DNA of 64,000 nt from Alopecurus myosuroides (GCA_028641055.1 CM054060.1:159342322-159406321); one strand, 5' to 3'; positions 11,058-22,879 are shown, counted from the first letter of the stretch. Notes: a model not told the origin generated them from the sequence alone. Translations and numbers: made by a program.

Positions 11058-12236
11058 TAGATTGACACGAATCCGACACCCCATCCCCTCCCCTACCACC
11101 AATTTTTCTTCTATCCACCATAAATTCGAAAATTTCACAAAAATAGCCACAAAGGGATTTCGACCGATCTGTTGATTCGTTGAGTTTTTCGTGGTTTTGC
11201 TTCACAAATTTGTTGCCAAATACCATTCCCCACCTTTCCATTCAGCCACTTTTTCCAAATTCGCCCAAAAAATTTCTTGATTTTGAAGGAATTTCGAATT
11301 TGAGCCAAAATCTCAGAAAATCTCAGCTCTTCGATTTCCCGACAGATTTTGAAACTTGTTTTTCTTTGTCGTTTTTTATCCGAATTGAGTGCAACAAAGT
11401 GCTACGCGACGCCCACGACATCACCTACGCTTCCACATCAACGGATCGCGACGAAATTGACTCCCCCACGGCCGCAAGTCCGTGATCATCAATAAGAGAG
11501 GTATAACTTGCTTCCGCTTGAACCACCCCACCCCATTGTGTTACTTACCTATTCGGACTAGTTCTTTTTACACCGCTTGGCATCGCATTTGTGGCATCGA
11601 GAGTGCGATGTTAGGCTTGTGAGAGATTAGCTACGAGTAGGCATTGGCACTTTGGAATCCATCAAAAAGAGAAAATAAAAAAAAAATAGAAAAAGAAGCA
11701 AAAGGATTGGTGCCAATTGCTTTCCATTGTAGGAACGTGTAGCATTGCGTCGCAAAAGAGAAAGAGTGACCGATTGCCACGGTGCGAATCTTGTTGCCTT
11801 TTCAAATTTGCGGTTTGAGCTAGCGTCCTCCTTGAGTTAGTGTGGCATTGAGCATTAGTCTACGTTAGGTCCATTTCGTTCTTCGCTCGTCCATTGGTCG
11901 CACTAACCCCATTTTCCCTTGCGTGTGTGTGTTCCACCATATTTCCATCCTATAGGTTTGGTTTTTGTGCTAACTTTTCTTTGAATCTTTTCCGCGATTG
12001 ACAACAAACTTTTCTTCGGTTTTGTCGATTTCTCCTCGCCACTTTCCTAACCTATTTGCCTTCCATATAAAGTGTGTGTGTTGTCGTTTGCGGTTTCTTT
12101 TGATCTTTTTGGATTCGCTCTTGACATACCGCCCTGCACCTAGGCTCGTCCACTAGCCTCAATACGACCAAGAAAGGTAACGTTGGGTAAGTGAGGCGTC
12201 CATTTCTTCAATATCACCCTTGTGTGTGTTTTTGAG
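11058..12236 (+). other. CRM-like 5' untranslated leader
   Basis: About 1.2 kb between primer site and gag start. The segment 11426-12180 is clearly homologous to the CRM-NA leader (43349-43432 plus 54172-54950), sharing for example 'cttgaaccaccccacccc' at about 11518 and 54181. No reading frame of interest. Confidence 0.7.
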
Positions 12237-13170
12237 ATGGCTAGGGAAGGAGTATTCACAAGTCCGAGCTCGGAAGACGAAGGCAATCCATTCTACAACG
12301 ACAATGCTTACGCCAACTTCGTCACCCACAATGACCACTTTCAACTCCGCGAACTCGTCAAGGACGGGTTGCCACGCTATGAGCGTCGACTCTAAGAGCA
12401 AGAGGCTCGATTGAATGATCAAATGACGCGCATCAACATCAACTTGGCTAATCTTGCCAATCGCCGTCATTCATCATCGTCCTCAAGGTCTCGTCGCTCA
12501 AGCCACCACAATCAAGATCTTCACCAACCTCGTCGCCATGATCGCCATGATCGCCACAACGTGGAGGAGGGTGGACAACCTCAACAACCACCACCACCTC
12601 CTCCCCAACCTCAACAAGCTCCATGACGAAATTGGTATGAGGATAGCTCGCCATCACCACCACCTCGACATCGCCAAGGCCGTGGTGACCCTCTTCAACA
12701 ACCGCAACGCCCGGACCTTCGACAACAGCATCATCCTCCACCTCCACAAGGCCACGCTCAAGACTATGGCCACAATGATTTCATGGAAGATGCTCGTCAA
12801 CATCGAAGGCCACCTAGGCGCCATGCGCGTCCCAACAACAATGACCGCCAAGAACATGATCATCCTCAACACCCTCGAGATGAACAAGTGCTTCCGCAAC
12901 ACCCTCGCCAAGAACAAGAACGTCCTCGACAACAACACAATGGACATGATGATAGTGAACGCCGTGAAGCTAGGCTACGTCACCACCAACAACCACCACC
13001 TAATGACCACCGACATCATCCTCCCCATCATGATCGCCACCGCCAAGACAATGAGGATGACCCCTATGATGATTCACCTCCCATTTATGATGAAGACCCC
13101 CATGAGCGCCAACATGAGCGTCCCCATCTCCACAAGAGGACAACAACATGAGTGCTCTTCGTTTCAATGT
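12237..13170 (+). pseudogene. CRM-like gag N-terminal region, broken
   Basis: The natural start is the ATG at 12237 (frame 3), not the ATG at 12454 that opens the longest frame. Frame 3 encodes an acidic start, then a His/Arg/Gln/Pro-rich tail ending in an IYDEDP motif. The same protein features occur in CRM-NA, which confirms the frame. It is interrupted by TAA near 12393 and TGA near 12624. It then loses one base near 13147 and one more near 13168, after which the capsid part continues in frame 1. The frame-1 translation between 12454 and about 13140 is therefore a shadow. As it stands, this copy could not make a full Gag. Confidence 0.7.
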
Positions 13171-16100
13171 CCCAAGTTCAATGGTGAGAATGATCCCAAA
13201 GAATATCTTGCTTGGGATCTCAAAGTTGACAAGATCTTCAGCATTCACAACTTCACCGACAAGAAGATGGTTTCTCTAGCATCTTTGGAATTCGAAGGCT
13301 ATGCACTCTTATGGTGGGATCGTCTACAAGCCGAACGAGTCCGCAATCGCATTGCTCCTATTTCCACTTGGAATGAGATGAAGCAATTCATGCATGCTCG
13401 ATTCGTTCCTCCTCACTACAAGCGTGACCTATTCAAGAAGCTCCAAGAACTTCGTCAAGGTGTGAAGTCCGTTGATGAGTATTACAAGGAAATGGAAACA
13501 TCTTTGATTCGAGCTCATGTGATAGAATCTCAAGAGCAAACAATGGCCCGCTTCCTCAATTGCCTCAACTATCCTATAAGGAAGATCGTCGAGTATCAAC
13601 CGTATGACAACATTGTGGCCCTTGTCCACCAAGATCTCAAGGAGGAACGCCAAATTGCGGAAGATCTCAAGTACAACAAGCAAAAGGCTTTCTTCAACTC
13701 AAGACCATCATCCTCGTCTCCAATGACACAAGTTCCTCCTCCAACTACCAACAAGAGCAACACTCGAGCCTCTAGTGCTCCCAACAAGTCTTCCCAACCA
13801 TTCAAGAAGCAAGTGCCTTCCACCTCATGCTCAAGTGCTCCTCAAGTCAAGTCAAGCACTATTACTTGTTTCAAATGTGGTGGTAGTGGACACAAGTCCT
13901 TTGAATGTTCCAACAAGATGATCATGATTGTCAACCAAGACGGTGAACGTGATTCTATGAGCAAAGGCGAATACTATGCCTTGCATCAAGTTGCTCTCAA
14001 CTCTTTGGACGTGCCCAACGATGATGAAGAAAGTGTGTATTGCGATGAGGACAAGAATCCATCGCTAGTGGTCACACGAGTCCTTACTACTTCTCCTCAA
14101 GATGAGCATGATCAATGGTGCAATCTCTTTCAAACTAGAGACGGTATTGATGGCAAGTCAATCAAGGTCATCATCGATGGTGGAAGTTGCCACAACTTGG
14201 CTAGCAAAGAGCTTTGCGACAAACTCCAATTGACTTACAAGCAACATCCTCATCCATACCATGTCCAATGGCTTAGTGACCCCGGCACCTTCAAGATTCA
14301 ACACATGGTCTCCGTGCATTTCAAGATTGGTCCCTATGAAGACACGGTGGAGTGTGACGTTGTTCCTATGACCGTGTGTCATTTTCTCCTTGGTATACCT
14401 TGGCAATACGACAAGAGTGCTATCCATGATGGGCGTACAAATCACTATAGCTTCAAGTGGAATAACAAGACATTTGTGCTTCGTCCCATGTCTCCTAGCC
14501 AAGTGATCGCCGACAACGCCAAGACCCTTGCACGTAAACAAGAAGAGCTCAAGACTCGTGAGATGAGTGGTGAGAGAGTGACCCACCTAAAAGAGAGTGA
14601 GAGCCACAAGCCAAATATGAGTGGAAAAATTCCGAGTGTTGCCAAAGGCATTGCCTTACTTGCCACCAAAAGAGAGATGCGAGAGCTACGAGATGACCCA
14701 ACCAGACTTCACTTTGTCCTATTGTGCAAAGGGGAAGCACTTGAAACTAACGACATGACAAATCTTCCTCCATCTTTGTTGCCTTTGTTGCAGGAATTTG
14801 AAGACGTCTTTCCCGATGAGCTCCCCCCGGGCCTTCCTCCCCTACGAGGAATCGAGCACCGCATTGACCTCATTCCGGGCGCGCCCCTTCCAAACCGCGC
14901 TCCTTACCGCACCAACCCCGAGGAGACTAAAGAGATTGAGCGCCAAATCCAAGAACTACTAGAAAAAGGTTTTATTCGCGAATCCCTTAGCCCTTGTGCC
15001 GTGCCGGTTATCCTTGTTCCAAAGCAAGATTCTACTTCCCGCATGTGTATGGATTGTCGCCCTATCAATGCTATCACCGTTAGATATAGACATCCTATTC
15101 CTAGGCTCGATGGCATGCTTGATGAATTGAGTGGTGCTACTATCTTTTCCAAAATTGATCTTAAAAGTGGTTACCATCAAATTCGTATGAGTATAGGTGA
15201 TGAATGGAAAACGGCTTTCAAAACAAAACTTGGCTTGTATGAATGGCTTGTTATGCCCTTTGGTCTTTCGAATGCCCCATCTACCTTCATGCGCCTCATG
15301 AATGAAGTTTTGCGTCCTTTCATTGGCAAATTTGTTGTGGTCTACTTCGACGACATTCTCATTTATAGCAAATCTTTGGAAGATCACCTTGATCATGTTT
15401 CACAAGTATTGTTGGCTCTTCGCAACGCAAAACTTTTCGCCAATCTTTCCAAATGCAATTTTTGCACCAACAAGCTTGTTTTCTTGGGTTTTGTGATCTC
15501 TTCCAATGGTATTGAAGTAGATAACAAGAGGATTGAGGCAATTAGGAATTGTCCCAACCCTACCTCCGTGGGTGAGATAAGGCGCTTTCATGGCCTTGCC
15601 GGTTTCTATCGCTGCTTTGTCAAAGATTTTTCAACTATTGCTTGCCCTTTGAATGAACTTACCAAAAAGAATGTACCTTTTGTGTGGGGCAATGCACAAC
15701 AAAAAGCTTTCGACACACTTAAGAGATGCTTAACCGAAGCTCCTTTGATTGTCTTACCGGATTTTGAGAAAACTTTTGAGATTGAATGTGATGCTAGTGG
15801 TATAGGCATTGGTGGCGTTCTCATGCAAAACGGACGTCCCGTTGCTTACCATAGTGAAAAACTCGATGGCGCTAAACTAAATTACCCAATCTATGATAAG
15901 GAACTTTTTGCTTTGGTTAGAGTGCTAGAAGTTTGGCAACACTACCTTTGGCCGAAAGAATTTGTCATTCATTCCGATCATGAATCATTGAAATACTTGA
16001 AAAGCCAAACCAATTTGAACAAGAGGCATGCTAAGTGGGTAGAATTCATTGAATCTTTTCCTTATGCCATTAAGTACAAGAAAGGTAAAGAGAATGTGGT

Positions 16101-18081
16101 AGCCGATGCCTTGTCTAGGAAAGAGTGCCTTCTTACACGTCTTGACATCAATGTGATTGGTTTGGATGATATCAAAGACTTATATGCTTCCGATACTTTC
16201 TTTGGTCCTATCTTTGAGAAATGCTTGCCTAACCGAGGTTTTGATGATTACTATCTTCACAAAGGTTTCTTGTTTAAGGCTAACAAATTGTGTATCCCCG
16301 AGTCCTCTCTTCGTTTGTTGTTATTGAAGGAATCACATGAAGGAGGTCTCATGGGACACTTTGGACGCGACAAGACCTATGCCATGCTCTCCACCAACTA
16401 CTATTGGCCCAAGATGAAGCATCAAGTTGAGAGACACGTCACGAGATGTTCTACATGCCTCCGAGCTAAGTCCACTTCCAACCCCCATGGTCTTTCCATG
16501 CCATTACCTATCCCACATGCACCTTGGAGTGATATTAGCATGGATTTTGTGTTAGGCCTCCCACGAACTAAAACCAACATGGATTCAATCTTTGTAGTTG
16601 TGGATCGTTTCTCTAAGATGGCACATTTCATTCCTTGCAACCGAACCGACGATGCTTCACATGTTGCTACTTTGTTTTTCAGGGAAATTGTGCGTTTACA
16701 TGGTGTACCTACTTCCATTGTCTCGGACCGCGACGTCAAGTTCACCTCCTGCTTTTGGAAGACGTTGATGGCCAAGCTCGGCGTCAAGCTACTCTTCTCC
16801 ACCGCCTATCACCCACAAACGGATGGACAAACCGAGGTCGTCAACCGCACACTCTCTTCACTACTTCGAGCATTGATCAAGCCCAACTTGAAGAATTGGG
16901 AGGAATGCATCCCACACGCCGAGTTCGCCTACAACCGTGCTCTCCATCAAGCTACCAAGAAGAGTCCCTTCGAGATCGTCTACGGCTTCAACCCCAACAC
17001 CGCCCTCGACATACTCCCTTTGCCTCTACGCGAGCGAGCAAACATGGACATCGACAAGCGCACCGACTACATCAAGAAGCTACACGACTCCACAAGAGCT
17101 ACGCTTGAGAAGCATTCCGAGCACCGAGCCTCTATCATGAACAAGAACAAGAAACCCATGGTGTTCCAAGAAGGTGACCTCGTGTGGCTACACTTGCGCA
17201 AGGACCGTTTCCCCGAAGAGCGCAACTCCAAGCTCAAGCCAAGAGGCGACGACCCCTTCAAGGTCATCAAACGCATCAACAACAACGCCTACAAGCTCGA
17301 CTTACCGCAATCCAAGTACCTCGTCCACAACTCCTTCAATGTCAAGGACCTCTCTCCCTTCCATGGATACCCAAGTGATGAAGACGACGCCGAGTCGAGG
17401 TCGACTCTTTTTCAAGGGGGGGGAGATGATGTAGCCCACCCAACTCCACCAAGTGCACCGATGACAAGATCACGCGCAAAGACCATCCAGGATAAGGTGA
17501 ACTCGCTCCTCTCGTTCTATACTTTAGGTCACGTGGAGGATGGTGCGCTACCTCATGGTTCCACACTTTGCGTGCTCAGGTTCAAACCCACCACAGAGGC
17601 CCCGGAAAGCACCCAAAACGATGCGCAAGAAGATACGAAGGAGGGCGGAAGAAACGGCATCGCAATCGGAGTCCCGGCGGAGAAGATAGGGGGAAAAGAG
17701 CCCCCCTGGCCTCAGGAGCCGGCCAGGCCGGCCTCCCCCACCTCCAGGCCGGGCACCCAACAGAGGGGACCGGCCTCCACCTCGGCCCCAGGCCGGCCTC
17801 CTCCCCCCCTCAGGCCGGGCCCCCAACAGAGAGGGCCGGCCTCCCTCCTTCCCACCCCGGCCCCAGGCCGGCCTCTGCGCCCCACCCTGGCCCCAGGCCG
17901 GGCTCCAGGCCGGCCCCAGGCCGGCGTGGGCCTAGAGAGCCCTGCTGCCTCCACCCCGGCCAATGGCCGGCCAGGCCGGCCCCCAGGCCGGCGTGGACCC
18001 GAAATACACGCAAATGACGCCTTTTCGACCCCGTTTTCACTTGCTTCGACCCTCGGCTATATAAGGACGACCCCGAGCTAG
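13171..18081 (+). CDS. CRM-like Gag (capsid, nucleocapsid)-Pol polyprotein, open frame
   Basis: Uninterrupted in frame 1. In order: capsid domain (about 13171-13670, with [12 protein letters not shown] and ALLWWDRL); CX2CX4HX4C zinc knuckle (about 13867-13908); protease with IIDGGSC (about 14170); RT (about 14830-15500) with MPFGLSNAP and YFDD (15343-15354); RNase H (about 15780-16130) with ECDASG and the ADALSR end; integrase with zinc region (about 16330-16460) and a DDE core containing SMDFVLG and SDRDVKF; then a basic C-terminus. The frame does not stop at the polypurine tract. It continues through U3 of the 3' LTR, where a short segment around MTRSRAK and GALPH is conserved in CRM-NA, then into the GC-rich repeats and stops at 18081. 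The last part is probably partly meaningless. Pol looks intact; the gag start upstream is broken. Confidence 0.85.
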   Translation, partial: PKFNGENDPKEYLAWDLKVDKIFSIHNFTDKKMVSLASLEFEGYALLWWDRLQAERVRNRIAPISTWNEMKQFMHARFVPPHYKRDLFKKLQELRQGVKSVDEYYKEMETSLIRAHVIESQEQTMARFLNCLNYPIRKIVEYQPYDNIVALVHQDLKEERQIAEDLKYNKQKAFFNSRPSSSSPMTQVPPPTTNKSNTRASSAPNKSSQPFKKQVPSTSCSSAPQVKSSTITCFKCGGSGHKSFECSNKMIMIVNQDGERDSMSKGEYYALHQVALNSLDVPNDDEESVYCDEDKNPSLVVTRVLTTSPQDEHDQWCNLFQTRDGIDGKSIKVIIDGGSCHNLASKELCDKLQLTYKQHPHPYHVQWLSDPGTFKIQHMVSVHFKIGPYEDTVECDVVPMTVCHFLLGIPWQYDKSAIHDGRTNHYSFKWNNKTFVLRPMSPSQVIADNAKTLARKQEELKTREMSGERVTHLKESESHKPNMSGKIPSVAKGIALLATKREMRELRDDPTRLHFVLLCKGEALETNDMTNLPPSLLPLLQEFEDVFPDELPPGLPPLRGIEHRIDLIPGAPLPNRAPYRTNPEETKEIERQIQELLEKGFIRESLSPCAVPVILVPKQDSTSRMCMDCRPINAITVRYRHPIPRLDGMLDELSGATIFSKIDLKSGYHQIRMSIGDEWKTAFKTKLGLYEWLVMPFGLSNAPSTFMRLMNEVLRPFIGKFVVVYFDDILIYSKSLEDHLDHVSQVLLALRNAKLFANLSKCNFCTNKLVFLGFVISSNGIEVDNKRIEAIRNCPNPTSVGEIRRFHGLAGFYRCFVKDFSTIACPLNELTKKNVPFVWGNAQQKAFDTLKRCLTEAPLIVLPDFEKTFEIECDASGIGIGGVLMQNGRPVAYHSEKLDGAKLNYPIYDKELFALVRVLEVWQHYLWPKEFVIHSDHESLKYLKSQTNLNKRHAKWVEFIESFPYAIKYKKGKENVVADALSRKECLLTRLDINVIGLDDIKDLYASDTFFGPIFEKCLPNRGFDDYYLHKGFLFKANKLCIPESSLRLLLLKESHEGGLMGHFGRDKTYAMLSTNYYWPKMKHQVERHVTRCSTCLRAKSTSNPHGLSMPLPIPHAPWSDISMDFVLGLPRTKTNMDSIFVVVDRFSKMAHFIPCNRTDDASHVATLFFREIVRLHGVPTSIVSDRDVKFTSCFWKTLMAKLGVKLLFSTAYHPQTDGQTEVVNRTLSSLLRALIKPNLKNWEECIPHAEFAYNRALHQATKKSPFEIVYGFNPNTALDILPLPLRERANMDIDKRTDYIKKLHDSTRATLEKHSEHRASIMNKNKKPMVFQEGDLVWLHLRKDRFPEERNSKLKPRGDDPFKVIKRINNNAYKLDLPQSKYLVHNSFNVKDLSPFHGYPSDEDDAESRSTLFQGGGDDVAHPTPPSAPMTRSRAKTIQDKVNSLLSFYTLGHVEDGALPHGSTLCVLRFKPTTEAPESTQNDAQEDTKEGGRNGIAIGVPAEKIGGKEPPWPQEPARPASPTSRPGTQQRGPASTSAPGRPPPPLRPGPQQRGPASLLPTPAPGRPLRPTLAPGRAPGRPQAGVGLESPAASTPANGRPGRPPGRRGPEIHANDAFSTPFSLASTLGYIRTTPS
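17413..17426 (+). promoter_or_regulatory. Polypurine tract of CRM-like element
   Basis: Purine run AAGGGGGGGGAGA (eight G) ending at the 3' LTR. It primes plus-strand DNA synthesis and at the same time is translated as Gly-rich codons. Confidence 0.85.
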
Positions 18082-18572
18082 ATCTAGGTTTTTAGAGTTG
18101 AATTTAGAACATTTGGAGCTCAACTCTCTTGTATCCCTCTTTGAGGAACTACTCCTCCGGTGTGTACCGAGGAACGTATCAAGGCTACTCATTCGACTTC
18201 GTCGAGGATCGTATCAAGGCGCATCCCAACTACTTGTCCTCTCCCTATCGGGTTTCAGTCAAGAGTTGTCTAATCTTCCTCTCGTTATCTTGAGGTTCTA
18301 TTGGCGTAGTGGTACCGGCTACGGGTGTGAGACGGTTTGTATCAAGGTGAGTTCAGTTGGATCGATTGTTCCGTAGGCGGCCCTCGGGGCTTAGTTGACG
18401 GGAGGTTGGATCTTTCGGTTCTTGCGATTTATCCCGATTTGTGTGTTGCCCCGCGTTCCCCCATGTTCCCCCTCGATTTCCCATCTCGTGTTCTTACCGT
18501 TCTTCGTGTTCTTCATTCGTTCTTCGTCGATTCGTGAAGATCGGGCCAATCTGGGAGTCCAACTCCATATCA
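17427..18572 (+). repeat. CRM-like 3' LTR
   Basis: 1,146 bp, partner of 9886-11042. GC-rich 'ccaggccggcc' tract at about 17700-17995 and TATA box at 18058-18065. Followed by the AAAAC duplication. Confidence 0.95.
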
Positions 18573-18930
18573 AAAACCCTTACTCCTGCCTTTGTCGATC
18601 TGTATTAATGAGTAGATCGGTTACAATGGGGGATTTCTCAAGTCGAGTGTATGATCTCGATCTCAAGGCTTGGTGGTGCGGTATTACTTGGTCCTCTCTC
18701 GGTGGTTCTCCTGGCCTTATATAGGTGGCCAGGTCTCAAACCATACCCGGGGAGGATTCGAACTCTAACCCTATGTCGGTTACAAGTTTCCTATCTTAAC
18801 CCGCAAGGCTTTGCGGGTGGGCTCCAAGTGGGCCTTCTAGAGTAATCCTTGACGCTTCCTTTGGAGCTTGGGCCGTGGGCCTGACACCTGGTAGGTTCAT
18901 CCGACAGGCCTAGGGTTCATCCCTTCGTCA
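18573..18930 (-). repeat. Tat-2 5' LTR, 5' portion
   Basis: First part of the Tat-2 LTR, starting TGACGAAGGG at 18930 on the minus strand. It was cut from its end (9747-9885) by the CRM-like insertion. It contains a TATATAAG-type box (about 18717-18724, minus strand). Immediately to its right the Tat-1 antisense exon begins. Confidence 0.9.
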
Positions 18931-19752
18931 CTGGTACTCCCACATCGTGGAGGGCCTCTCCTGCAGAGGTTGGATCCTGCGCTTGAGGAACACGCTCGCT
19001 AGGTGCAAGCCGTTCAGCACAACTCCTGCGGTTTGGTCACGAAGGACGACAACCTTGGCAAGTAGCGGGGCGACGATTCGGCTTTCTTCGACTGAAAGCT
19101 TGTGCGCCCAGGACTTCTGCCGCTTCAGGACAGCGAACGGGTGGAACTCATGAGCTCCACCCTCGCTGTTGTCTACGACGTAGAACCACTTCTTCCTCCA
19201 TCCTTGCGCGGAGTCGATGAAGTGCATCTCGAAGTAGCAGTTGTCCGATTTCGCCTGGATTCCAAAGCCGCCGGTGCGCAACGGCTCTCCGAGCTCAGTC
19301 TCTACCCGCGATTTCTCGCGGAAGACCCGCACCTTGAATAGGGCCTTCCAAAGGCCCCAGTGTGGGCGGATGCCCAGGAAGCACTCGCAAAGAACGATGA
19401 AGCACGATATGTGCTGCACCGCATTTGGAGGCAGATCGTGGAGCTGTATGCCGTAGACATACAACAATGCCACGAGGAAAGGATGGAGGGGGAAGGAAAG
19501 CCCGCGCGATACGTGATCCGCGAAGATCACGCGTTCGTTCGCGCGGGGGTTTGGTACCTCTTCCTTTTTGCCGAGGCGAACATGCTTCTCGGCGTCGACA
19601 GGCAGCAATCCCTCCCTTTGCATCTCCTTGCTGCTCTTCTGCGTGGTGTTGGCGGAGCGCCAGTCGCCAGAGCGCGGAGCAGGAACCACAGGGGCATCCT
19701 CGGGCGCTTGCGAGGAGGAAACATCGGCGCTTCGTTTCTTGCCTCCCGCCAT
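18931..19752 (-). pseudogene. Tat-1 antisense gene, first exon (gypsy-type transposon domain)
   Basis: Uninterrupted 274-residue frame from ATG at 19752. The N-terminal 60 residues are disordered and basic. A conserved domain then follows, containing GLSFPLHPFLVALLYVYGI and IRPHWGLWKALFKV, which I recognise as the plant 'putative gypsy type transposon' family (PF04195). Its molecular role is unknown. The Tat-2 LTR cuts the exon at 18930, and the LTR's first bases TGA supply the stop. The exon is undamaged although the pol of the same element has many stops. It has its own TATA box upstream. Later exons are at 3890-3662 and 3593-3088. Confidence 0.75.
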
Positions 19753-19867
19753 GAGCGCTGGTGCAAGCTTGAGGACAGAGAAGGGGCGCGAGGAAGACGA
19801 AGGCTAGGAAGGTGAAAGCTGGAGACAAATGACGGGAATTTTTCACTTTTCACCCAAGGGCCGTATT

Positions 19868-19875
19868 TATACACG
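19868..19875 (-). promoter_or_regulatory. TATA box of Tat-1 antisense gene
   Basis: TATAAATA on the minus strand, about 115 bp upstream of the ATG at 19752. A start site near 19840 would leave a leader of about 85 bases. This suggests the antisense gene is transcribed independently of the LTR. Confidence 0.6.
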
Positions 19876-20159
19876 GTGTCATCTAATCGTGGCCGCTCAT
19901 AGAACGACGTGGCGCTCATCACGGCAGCCACGCGTGAAGCCGAAACGAAACGGCGGTGAACGCTGTTTGGTGCCACGATCTTAACAGAAGATCGTGCGCA
20001 ATTACTGTGCGCAGTTCGCGTAAAAACCGGGAACGACGTCTCGTTTCCGGTAAAAAAGGTGACAAGGGGGCCAACGCCTCTGCTCTCACTCTGTCACGTC
20101 CCATCGGGAGGATAAAGTGCGTTGTGACGTCATAGCGCACATCATCAGGCTGAGAATTT

Positions 20160-20450
20160 CTTCGGATAAAGCCTCAAACACAAAATAAACTTTGTATGAG
20201 CAAATCAAGACGCGAAAATTCCTTCGCATAAAGCCTCAAACACGAAATAAACTTCGTATGAGCAAGTCAAGACGCGAAAATTCCTTCGCATAAAGCTCCA
20301 AACACGAAATAACTTCGTATGGACAAACTGTGACGCGAAAATTCTCTCGCATGAAAGCCCCAGATACGAAATTTCTTTTCGAATGGGCATGACAAGATTT
20401 CCAAACACGAAAACTATTTCGTATGGAATGAAGATTACAAAGCACAAAGC
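20160..20450. repeat. Tandem repeat of about 60 bp, four to five degraded copies
   Basis: Repeating unit 'ataaagcctcaaacacgaa...gacgcgaaaattccttcgc', clearest at 20165-20226, 20227-20288 and 20289-20349, then decaying. Each unit contains a short inverted repeat built on 'acgaa...ttcgt'. It lies upstream of the antisense-gene promoter and between that gene and the 3' LTR. Confidence 0.8.
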
Positions 20451-21066
20451 ACTTTGTGCGCAAAATCAAGGGAGAAAATTTTCACTCGAAATATCCCTAG
20501 ATAAAAACCTGCGAGTGCGTAGCTCCTACCACTCGACTATGCGATGTACACACATCAATCTCCCGGATTGTTCAGCCGACTAGGCACATCCGGATGCCGT
20601 ATTTATTTCGAATACGAAGGTAAGACCCAAAAGATCTCTCTTGAGGGCCTGGAATCGCACTCAAGCTGCGTCCTCCGGTAAATTCCGTGTCAACAACACG
20701 AAGAAAAATTCTAGCGGACACGCCGGGTACCCAATTAGGTTAAGTTCGAATCGGTAAGACCTCTACGGCCCAGTCGCAATGATCACCTCACCGGATTCGA
20801 GTCGAAGGTCTTGAATCTGTGTAGGCCAGAACTGTTTTTGCCCTAGATGCAATTAATTGGCCCTGAGCTTTCGGGAGAGCCAAGCAACTGAGCCACATCC
20901 TTCTGCAAAAACAACCGAATACACGGGCACTCTATTTTCTCGATACTCGAGTACAAGAAATGCATCGCATACAGGATACACATCCTCTTCAAACGATCAA
21001 AACCACCAGTCGAAAGGAAATCAAGATAAGTTCTAAGCGTCCACTCGGATTCTCAGTCGAGTAAAC
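20451..21066. other. Tat-1 3' untranslated region
   Basis: Non-coding sequence between the tandem repeats and the polypurine tract. No convincing reading frame on either strand and no other signal found. Confidence 0.5.
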
Positions 21067-21079
21067 GCTCGAGGGCTAC
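21067..21079 (+). promoter_or_regulatory. Tat-1 polypurine tract
   Basis: GCTCGAGGGCTAC directly before the 3' LTR start TGACGAAGGG. This form is typical of the family. Confidence 0.7.
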
Positions 21080-21571
21080 TGACGAAGGGATGGATCCTAG
21101 GCCTGTCGGATGAGCCTACCCGGTGTCAGGCCCACGGCCCAAGCTCCAAAGGAAGCGTCAAGGATTACTCTAGAAGGCCCACTTGGAGCCCACCCGCAAA
21201 GCCTTGCGGGTCAAGTTAGGAAACTTGTAACCGACTTTAGGTTAGAGTTCGAGTCCTCTCTGGGTACGGTTTGAGACCTGGTCACCTATATAAGGCCAGG
21301 AGAACCACAGGAGAGGGACCAAGCAATACCGCACCACCAAGCCTTGAGATCGAGATCATATTCTCGACTTGAGCAACCCCCCATTGTAACCGATCTACTC
21401 GTTAATATAGATCGACAGAGGCAGGAGTAAGGGTTTTACCTCTACGAGGGACCCAAACCTGGGTAAATCGTGTCCCCTGTCTAGCCGACGATTGTCACCA
21501 GCGCCTACACGTTCTCCTAATCGAAACCATATGGGTTCACCCGAGGGACTTGTTGAGATGCAGATTCGACA
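21080..21571 (+). repeat. Tat-1 3' LTR
   Basis: 492 bp, TGACGAAGGG...GATTCGACA, with TATATAAG at 21287-21294. It matches the rejoined Tat-2 LTR in length and sequence, with scattered substitutions. LINE sequence follows at once. Confidence 0.9.
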
Positions 21572-22879
21572 CCTCCTCGGCAGAAAAATCCTTTTCTAGG
21601 ATATTATTCATATGATTAGTTACTTTCGGTTCAACAACATCCAGAAGCTCATTCATATAATTGTATCCTTGAGTTTGATACAAACTTTGATAGAAACTCT
21701 GAATAACCTGTTTGATCATTTCAGGATCTTCACATAAAACCCCATTAGCCACTTCTTTTCCTGTGAGATGCTTGTGCATAGAAATACTTACTGTTTCGGT
21801 CCCCTTCGCGAAGCCATTGAACACGCGACCTTTGCAGCATCCATACTTCCTCTTGCCTCAATGCTTCACGGATTTGGGCTTCCACTGCTCTTTCTTCCTC
21901 TAGTGGACCTCGGCCCACCGATAAGCCTCTCAGCTGTTCCAACTTCTTTTGAAGTTTTCTCACTTTTTTTATTCAAATTCCCAAACTCGTGTTCCCCCCA
22001 GGAACTAAGACTTTGCTGTACCGTAGCAAGGGCACTCACCAAACCACTTAGTCCTTCTTGGACAGCCCCACTAAGCCAAAGCTTCCTTACTAGTGCATCA
22101 TAGTCACTATGGGACTGCCGTACATTTTCATAGCGGAAAGATCGTTGAGGCCGAGGCCATGATCCCGCTGGTTTTGATCTCAGCTCAGCCAACACATAGC
22201 AATGGTCAGAAGCTGTGGAACTAATGTGTTTGACACTTGAGAATTCAAAGAGATTGAGGAAGGCCGCGTTGGCTAGAGCACGGTCCAGTCTTGCTTTAAC
22301 ATTAGCCTCTCCCTCTTGTCTATTATCCCAAGTAAAGAGAACACCTCTCCATCCAAGGTCCTGGAGAGAGCAATCATCCACTGCCTCACGAAAAGCATGC
22401 ATTTGAGCCTCTGGACGTGAATTAGCACCAAAGTGTTCATCGACATGCAGTGTTTCATTAAAATCACCCATACATAGCGACCCATCATGCTGGATCCCAC
22501 TCAAAGTGCGAAGGCAAGTCCAACTATGATGTCTGTTCTCTGCTCGAGGTTCTCAATAGAACCCCGTGAATCGCCAGGGTGGTAGATCAAGTTTCTTCCA
22601 CCGTACCCTTGCATCGATGTGCGCATTGCTGTAATTTTTTACCTCAACCACCACTTCATTGCTCCAAAATAGTCCAATGCCACCACTTAAGCCGTCACTA
22701 TCGACAGCAAAACACCCTGCAAAACCGAGAGTTGTTCGAAGGGATTCCACACGTGTCCCTTTGATTTTTGTTTCCATGAGAAAAAGAAGGGAGGGGCCTT
22801 CTTGCTTCACAATTTTGCGAAGCTCACGAACTGTTGCCAGGTTCCCAAGCCCACGACAGTACAAGCTCAATGCATTCAT
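21572..22879 (-). pseudogene. LINE ORF2: endonuclease and linker
   Basis: ORF2 starts at ATG 22879, directly after the ORF1 stop (TGAATG). It encodes an apurinic-like endonuclease of the exonuclease-endonuclease-phosphatase fold. Visible motifs are LLFLMETK (catalytic Glu), GDFNE and SDH near the domain end. A TGA at 22553-22555 (probably TGG in the ancestor) interrupts it, and frameshifts near 21960 and 21830 break the linker. The last residues before the cut (FSAEEV) are those that normally precede the RT domain. Inactive. Confidence 0.8.

Larger units (their letters stand above)
9886..18572 (+). mobile_element. CRM-like Ty3/gypsy retrotransposon, complete
   Basis: Full-length 8,687-bp element flanked by the duplication AAAAC (9881-9885 and 18573-18577), inserted in the Tat-2 LTR. 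It has LTRs of 1,157 and 1,146 bp (TGATGTAG...CATATCA), a primer site of tRNA-iMet type, gag, a single-frame pol and a polypurine tract. I count roughly 35 substitutions between the LTRs by eye (about 3%), mostly transitions. Integrase and gag resemble the CRM (centromeric) chromovirus group, and the pol frame runs into the 3' LTR as known for CRM elements. I did not see a classical chromodomain. The lineage call is from memory of motifs. Confidence 0.85.
18931..21571 (+). mobile_element. Tat-1 retrotransposon, right part with 3' LTR
   Basis: Continuation of the element from 1-4098. It contains the first exon of the antisense gene, its promoter, a tandem-repeat block, a polypurine tract and the 3' LTR (21080-21571). 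The right end lies inside LINE ORF2. Confidence 0.85.

Noticed and set aside
12454..13140. N-terminal 230 residues of the longest frame (12454-18081)
   Set aside because: Wrong-frame reading of the His/Arg/Gln-rich gag tail. Homology with CRM-NA supports frame 3.
20305..20321. 'aaataacttcgtatgg' resembles a loxP arm
   Set aside because: It is part of a plant tandem repeat whose units vary. There is no second arm with an 8-bp spacer, so it is a chance match.
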